DNA from: an uncultured Prevotella sp. | GTDB taxonomy: Bacteria > Bacteroidota > Bacteroidia > Bacteroidales > Bacteroidaceae | Length of the DNA: 64,000 nt | Assembly (NCBI GenBank): GCA_902800365.1 | Contig: CADCEF010000003.1 | Coordinates: forward strand, 32,555-96,554 | Direction: 5' to 3' | In this document: positions 61,170 through 64,000 of the stretch, piece by piece | How positions within the stretch are numbered: position 1 is the first letter of the stretch | Layout of the letters: every line of letters begins with the position of its first letter | Translations under genes and position numbers: made by a program | The notes under the pieces: generated by a model | Database searches by the model: none | Told to the model about the DNA's origin: nothing | Seen by the model: only the letters and a program-made list of their open reading frames with translations

Positions 61170-61366
61170 AGAATATAATAGATAGAGCGACAGCTTTCTG
61201 AACGCTTTCGAAATCACCACATAGAATCGCACACAGAAAGACTGCTGTTAGCTCACATCACATAGCAATATGGATGTGGGCTTTAGTGGTATCCATCTGT
61301 GTGTAAGGGGTTGTGGTGATTCCTGAAAGCGAGATGTTCTTGCTGCTATTGTCCCGCATCCTTTTT
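61170..61366 (+). ncRNA. Long rod-like RNA, candidate 6S RNA
   Basis: The region folds into one long interrupted hairpin. ATAG/CTAT, CAGC/GCTG and GAAC/GTTC form the base, CGCTTTC/GAAAGCG and AATCACCACA/TGTGGTGATT (perfect 10 bp) the middle, then an 8/8-nt open bubble, CACACAGA/TCTGTGTG, another loop, AGCTC/GGGCT and a CACATC/GATGTG tip. This rod with a bubble and the length of about 190 nt fit 6S RNA, which mimics an open promoter and binds housekeeping RNA polymerase. A T-rich stretch (CCTTTTTTATT) ends it. Identity as 6S is inferred from shape, not sequence. Confidence 0.55.
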
Positions 61367-61404
61367 TATTGAGTCTATTATATTCATATAGTCAAATAAA
61401 AATT

Positions 61405-61884
61405 ATGGACAACAACGAAGAAATACTTCGATTATTAAACCGTCTACTTGAAGAGCTGCACCAGGCAGACGGAAACAACAAAAAAGGCAGCACTGTGATT
61501 AACATCTATGGTAAAGGGAGCCAGCATGTAGATAAGATTGAGAAGCAAATTATCTATACAGACGCTAGTTCTAAGCTGGTAAAGGATAACAAAGAAACCC
61601 CGCCACCCGACTTGCCACCATCGTTAGGTACCGACGAGGCAATGGTGCTTTGGAAGAAAGCACAGGATGCAGGGTATGTTGATAATAACTACCAACCACT
61701 AATTTCACGAACCCAATCGGCCGTACTTGCCTTCGTAATTGCGAAGAAACTTAGGATTCGTAATAAGTGGATAATATTTGAAAAGTTTTGGAATCGAAGC
61801 AACATGCGAAGTGACAGCTACCATGCCACCTTCCAGCAACAATATCCAGACTTAATAAAAGAGTTGGAAAAGACTCTTAGTTAA
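61405..61884 (+). CDS. Protein of unknown function next to the VapE module
   Basis: With ATG 61405 (MDNNEEILRLL) the product has 159 residues. An N-terminal helix and a beta motif (VINIYGKGSQHVDKI) precede a proline-rich linker (PPPDLPPSLG) and a helical C-terminus (YHATFQQQYPDLIKELEKTL). The GSQHVDKI phrase recurs in proteins of Bacteroidales mobile elements as far as I can recall. Function is unknown. Confidence 0.6.
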   Translation: MDNNEEILRLLNRLLEELHQADGNNKKGSTVINIYGKGSQHVDKIEKQIIYTDASSKLVKDNKETPPPDLPPSLGTDEAMVLWKKAQDAGYVDNNYQPLISRTQSAVLAFVIAKKLRIRNKWIIFEKFWNRSNMRSDSYHATFQQQYPDLIKELEKTLS

Positions 61885-62005
61885 TCCAAAAACAACATTT
61901 TTCTACGGAGATTATTCACTTTCTCCGTAGAAAATTACACATTTTTGCTGATTTGTAGGCAGTAGCGTAGGCAATGTGTGGGCAATAAGTATCAAATAAT
62001 AGTTG

Positions 62006-62013
62006 TATCTTTG
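62006..62013 (+). promoter_or_regulatory. Promoter -7 element of the VapE gene
   Basis: TATCTTTG lies 33 nt before the ATG at 62047, so the in-frame start at 61978 is upstream of the transcript. Confidence 0.6.
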
Positions 62014-62046
62014 CCGCCGAAATTAATTAATCATCATAATCAACAA

Positions 62047-63342
62047 ATGGCAGAGAAAACAGAACATAAACCTAACTGGCGGGAGGTTTACGCATCGGTA
62101 GATGAAATAAAGGACTTCCTGGCCAACAGGATATTCCTGCGGCACAACGTAATAACGCGGCGCGTGGAGTATAGACTGGCATCGAGTTTTACTCAGGACT
62201 TCATGCCTTACTGGCAACCGATAGAAGATCGCGTAGTGAACTCGCTGTGGACTAAGATGTGCAGGATAAAACCTACACGAGTGCAAGACATCTTCAGGGT
62301 GATAGAATCCGACTATGTGCCCGATTTTAATCCCTTTACCGACTATCTGGAACACCTGCCACCATGGGACGGCTGTAATAACATATTGGTATTGTCGGCG
62401 AGCGTAAGGGTTAAGGGAGGTGTGAAAAAGCAAGAGCTGTTTTACAAATACCTGCGCAAGTGGCTGGTGGCAATGGTGGCGGCATGGATTGACCCTAACG
62501 AGGTGAACCATGAGATACTGGTGTTTATAGGCGACCAGGGAATATATAAAACAACATGGTTCCAATATCTGCTACCACCACAACTGCGCGACTATTTCTA
62601 TACGAAAACCAATGCCAACCGCATGGGGCGAGATGATCTGCTTACACTGTCACAATACGGACTGGTGTGTTGCGAGGAGCTCGACACTATGCGACCGTCG
62701 GAACTGAACCAACTGAAGGCAGCCGTTACCATGCAGAGTATCGACGAACGAGCGGCATACGCCCGATATCATGAACATCGCAATCATATTGCGTCGTTCT
62801 GTGGTACGGGCAACAACCTACAGTTCCTTAACGACCTTACAGGCAACCGCCGTTGGCTGCCCTTCGAGGTGGATTTTATTGAGAATCCACGCACTAACCC
62901 TATCGACTACGAGGCTGTGTTCTCTGAGGCTTATGCGCTTTATCAGAAAGAGGATTTCCATCATTGGCTTAACTACAATGAGATGGAACAGCTCAGTGCG
63001 CACAACGAGACGTTTGAGGCAACACAACAAGAGCTTGAGCTTATTCGCCAGACATTCCGTCTGCCTGGCCCGGGCGAGAAGGGAGAGTTCATCACGCGTA
63101 CCGGCATAATGCAGGCCATAGGATGGAATCCTGCACTGCACCTTGATGTCAACAAAATCGGTCCTGCCATGAAGAAGTTAGGTTTCGAACGTAAGCGTAC
63201 TAGCAGCGAGCGTGGCTATGTGGTGTGCCGTTACAATGAGATGGAGAAATGCGAGCGTAAGTGGGTCATGGCAGAAATCGCCAAGGACGAAGACGACCCT
63301 GAAAGTGACAACAATGACACTGGTGACACTGTTTTCATATAA
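62047..63342 (+). CDS. VapE-domain P-loop ATPase
   Basis: The 431-residue protein has a Walker A (GDQGIYKTTW near residue 165), a Walker B-like LVCCEELDTM and the VapE sensor region (CGTGNNLQFLNDLTGNRRWLPFEV). Such SF3-helicase-like proteins act in replication or mobilisation of phage satellites and integrative elements. Many Bacteroidales homologues carry an extra N-terminal primase-type domain, absent here. The acidic tail is encoded by GTGACA-type repeats. It marks a mobile-element-derived segment. Confidence 0.85.
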   Translation: MAEKTEHKPNWREVYASVDEIKDFLANRIFLRHNVITRRVEYRLASSFTQDFMPYWQPIEDRVVNSLWTKMCRIKPTRVQDIFRVIESDYVPDFNPFTDYLEHLPPWDGCNNILVLSASVRVKGGVKKQELFYKYLRKWLVAMVAAWIDPNEVNHEILVFIGDQGIYKTTWFQYLLPPQLRDYFYTKTNANRMGRDDLLTLSQYGLVCCEELDTMRPSELNQLKAAVTMQSIDERAAYARYHEHRNHIASFCGTGNNLQFLNDLTGNRRWLPFEVDFIENPRTNPIDYEAVFSEAYALYQKEDFHHWLNYNEMEQLSAHNETFEATQQELELIRQTFRLPGPGEKGEFITRTGIMQAIGWNPALHLDVNKIGPAMKKLGFERKRTSSERGYVVCRYNEMEKCERKWVMAEIAKDEDDPESDNNDTGDTVFI

Positions 63343-63346
63343 TCCT

Positions 63347-63388
63347 TCGCGTACACATGTTATTTTTATATTCCTACGCGGTACGCGA
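63347..63388. repeat. Inverted repeat behind the VapE gene
   Basis: TCGCGTAC at 63347-63354 and GTACGCGA at 63381-63388 are exact complements around a 26-nt loop that contains a further CGCG. It could be a weak terminator or a recombination site. Confidence 0.45.
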
Positions 63389-63464
63389 GAGAAGTTAAGA
63401 AATAGCTGTCATATGTGTCACCATTGTCACCAACAATTAGAAATCAATTAAAAAACGAATCATT

Positions 63465-63680
63465 ATGTTAGAAGTAAAAGACTATTCAAAACAAGAGCTG
63501 GCGGATGCGATCTATGCCAACAACATTAAACCTGAGAGCCGACTGCACAAGCTGTGGCGAGAGATTAGCGGTTGCCCTGAGCTGGTGGAAGATCTGCGGC
63601 GACTACATAGCCACACTGGAGATTCTGGCTATACTGCCCAGATGGTGGAGCGAATAAAGTATCACCTGTGTATAGACTGA
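63465..63680 (+). CDS. DUF4248-like small protein
   Basis: The 71-residue product (VKDYSKQELADAIYANNIKP, then SRLHKLWREI and YTAQMVERIKYHL) follows the pattern of DUF4248, a small family often found right after VapE in Bacteroidales genomic islands. A helix-rich DNA-binding role has been supposed, not shown. It lies 122 nt after the VapE gene. Confidence 0.6.
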   Translation: MLEVKDYSKQELADAIYANNIKPESRLHKLWREISGCPELVEDLRRLHSHTGDSGYTAQMVERIKYHLCID

Positions 63681-63760
63681 AAATGTGTTAAATCTGAATT
63701 ATTCTGCTTATTGTGCCGACAGTGATTGATTCTGCGTACAAAACGCCTTCACGAATGTTG

Positions 63761-63768
63761 TATCTTTG
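63761..63768 (+). promoter_or_regulatory. Promoter -7 element with no reading frame behind it
   Basis: TATCTTTG matches the consensus. The following 230 nt to the window end hold no convincing reading frame. Confidence 0.5.
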
Positions 63769-63774
63769 TAACCG

Positions 63775-63930
63775 GTAAGCAAGACAAGCTGTTGGGATGG
63801 CACTTAAGCCTCGTCGAGACGTCACGAACCAATCGTTCAGATTATTCCTTTACCCCCATAGGGATTATCCGAACACCCTGCAGAAACTATCCGGATAGAT
63901 TGTTAAGACTATCTCGACGCCCCACAGATG
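63775..63930 (+). ncRNA. Possible structured RNA at the window end
   Basis: CGTCGAGA (63812-63819) and TCTCGACG (63912-63919) can close a domain that holds AATC/GATT, TATCCG/CGGATA and CCC/GGG helices. A promoter box precedes it. No known family is recognised, and the 3' end is not defined. Confidence 0.35.
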
Positions 63931-63958
63931 CCTCGGCTGCCAAGAACGCCGTTCTTGT

Positions 63959-64000
63959 CATCTCGACTAAGCGCAGCGCACGGAGAGATCTCCTAGATCT
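63959..64000. repeat. Start of a dispersed CATCTCGAC...GGAGAGATCT-type repeat
   Basis: The sequence CATCTCGACTAAGCGCAGCG followed by CACGGAGAGATCTCC resembles the short interspersed palindromic repeats found between genes in many Bacteroidetes. It runs into the window edge. Confidence 0.5.

Noticed and set aside
1-64000. CRISPR array or complete prophage
   Set aside because: No regularly spaced repeats, cas genes, phage structural genes or integrase were seen; only VapE and DUF4248-like genes hint at a mobile element.

Overview
The window is chromosomal DNA of a Bacteroidales bacterium, most likely from the Prevotella/Segatella group. The main evidence is the recurring Bacteroidetes promoter (TTTG, about 20 nt, TAnnTTTG) in front of many genes, the family content (DUF4199, DUF6048/DUF6452, TlpA/DUF4369 proteins, ECF sigma/anti-sigma pairs with an STN-type outer-membrane protein, VapE plus a DUF4248-like protein) and the load of plant cell-wall enzymes (GH51, PL1, two GH3, an esterase-like protein). 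No genus can be proven from the sequence alone.

Layout. 1-5.2 kb: the 3' part of a GH51 arabinofuranosidase, a cobalamin riboswitch whose only close downstream frame encodes a 29-residue membrane peptide, and a tandem pair of histidine phosphatases (phytase/MINPP type), the first without its catalytic motif. 5.2-13.4 kb: a leftward operon of about 8 kb encoding a porin, an imelysin, a di-heme oxidoreductase, a CcsA-like domain protein, a RidA-like protein, a cyclophilin and a pectate lyase. Facing it is a regulator that fuses a hemerythrin domain to a LuxR-type helix-turn-helix. 14.5-28 kb: housekeeping genes in tight operons. These are a TPR protein, ribH and a kinase-like protein; recF and a DUF721 gene; an M3 peptidase, dCMP deaminase, C-terminal processing protease and formyl-THF cyclo-ligase; and a DUF4199, GT2, DUF6452, DUF6048, ApbE and Crp operon. 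28-36 kb: SRP RNA and tRNA-Thr, a degenerate GH3 acyl-adenylase, a GH3 glucosidase, a SIMPL protein, and an AraC regulator followed by an odd reading frame that joins a decayed phosphohexomutase to a secreted protein. 36-46 kb: small redox and unknown genes, a TlpA protein, an esterase-like gene with a BglX-type glucosidase, a retropepsin-like protease and a TPR membrane regulator.

46-61 kb is an envelope and redox region. It has a lipoprotein, five TlpA-type thioredoxin genes (four of them in tandem, one an apparent mosaic of two neighbours), a relic start of another such gene, a Crp regulator, two ECF sigma/anti-sigma pairs and an STN-containing outer-membrane protein. This looks like cell-surface signalling driving, or sitting beside, an expanding family of periplasmic thiol proteins. 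61-64 kb: a long rod-like RNA resembling 6S RNA, then a small mobile-type module (VapE ATPase, DUF4248-like protein), a second possible structured RNA and a dispersed-repeat-like sequence at the window edge.

Functional themes are plant polysaccharide use, metal/haem/cobalamin and phosphate acquisition, and extracytoplasmic redox control. Several genes keep their fold but have lost catalytic residues: a phosphatase, a histidine kinase, a GH3 adenylase, a phosphohexomutase and possibly an esterase.
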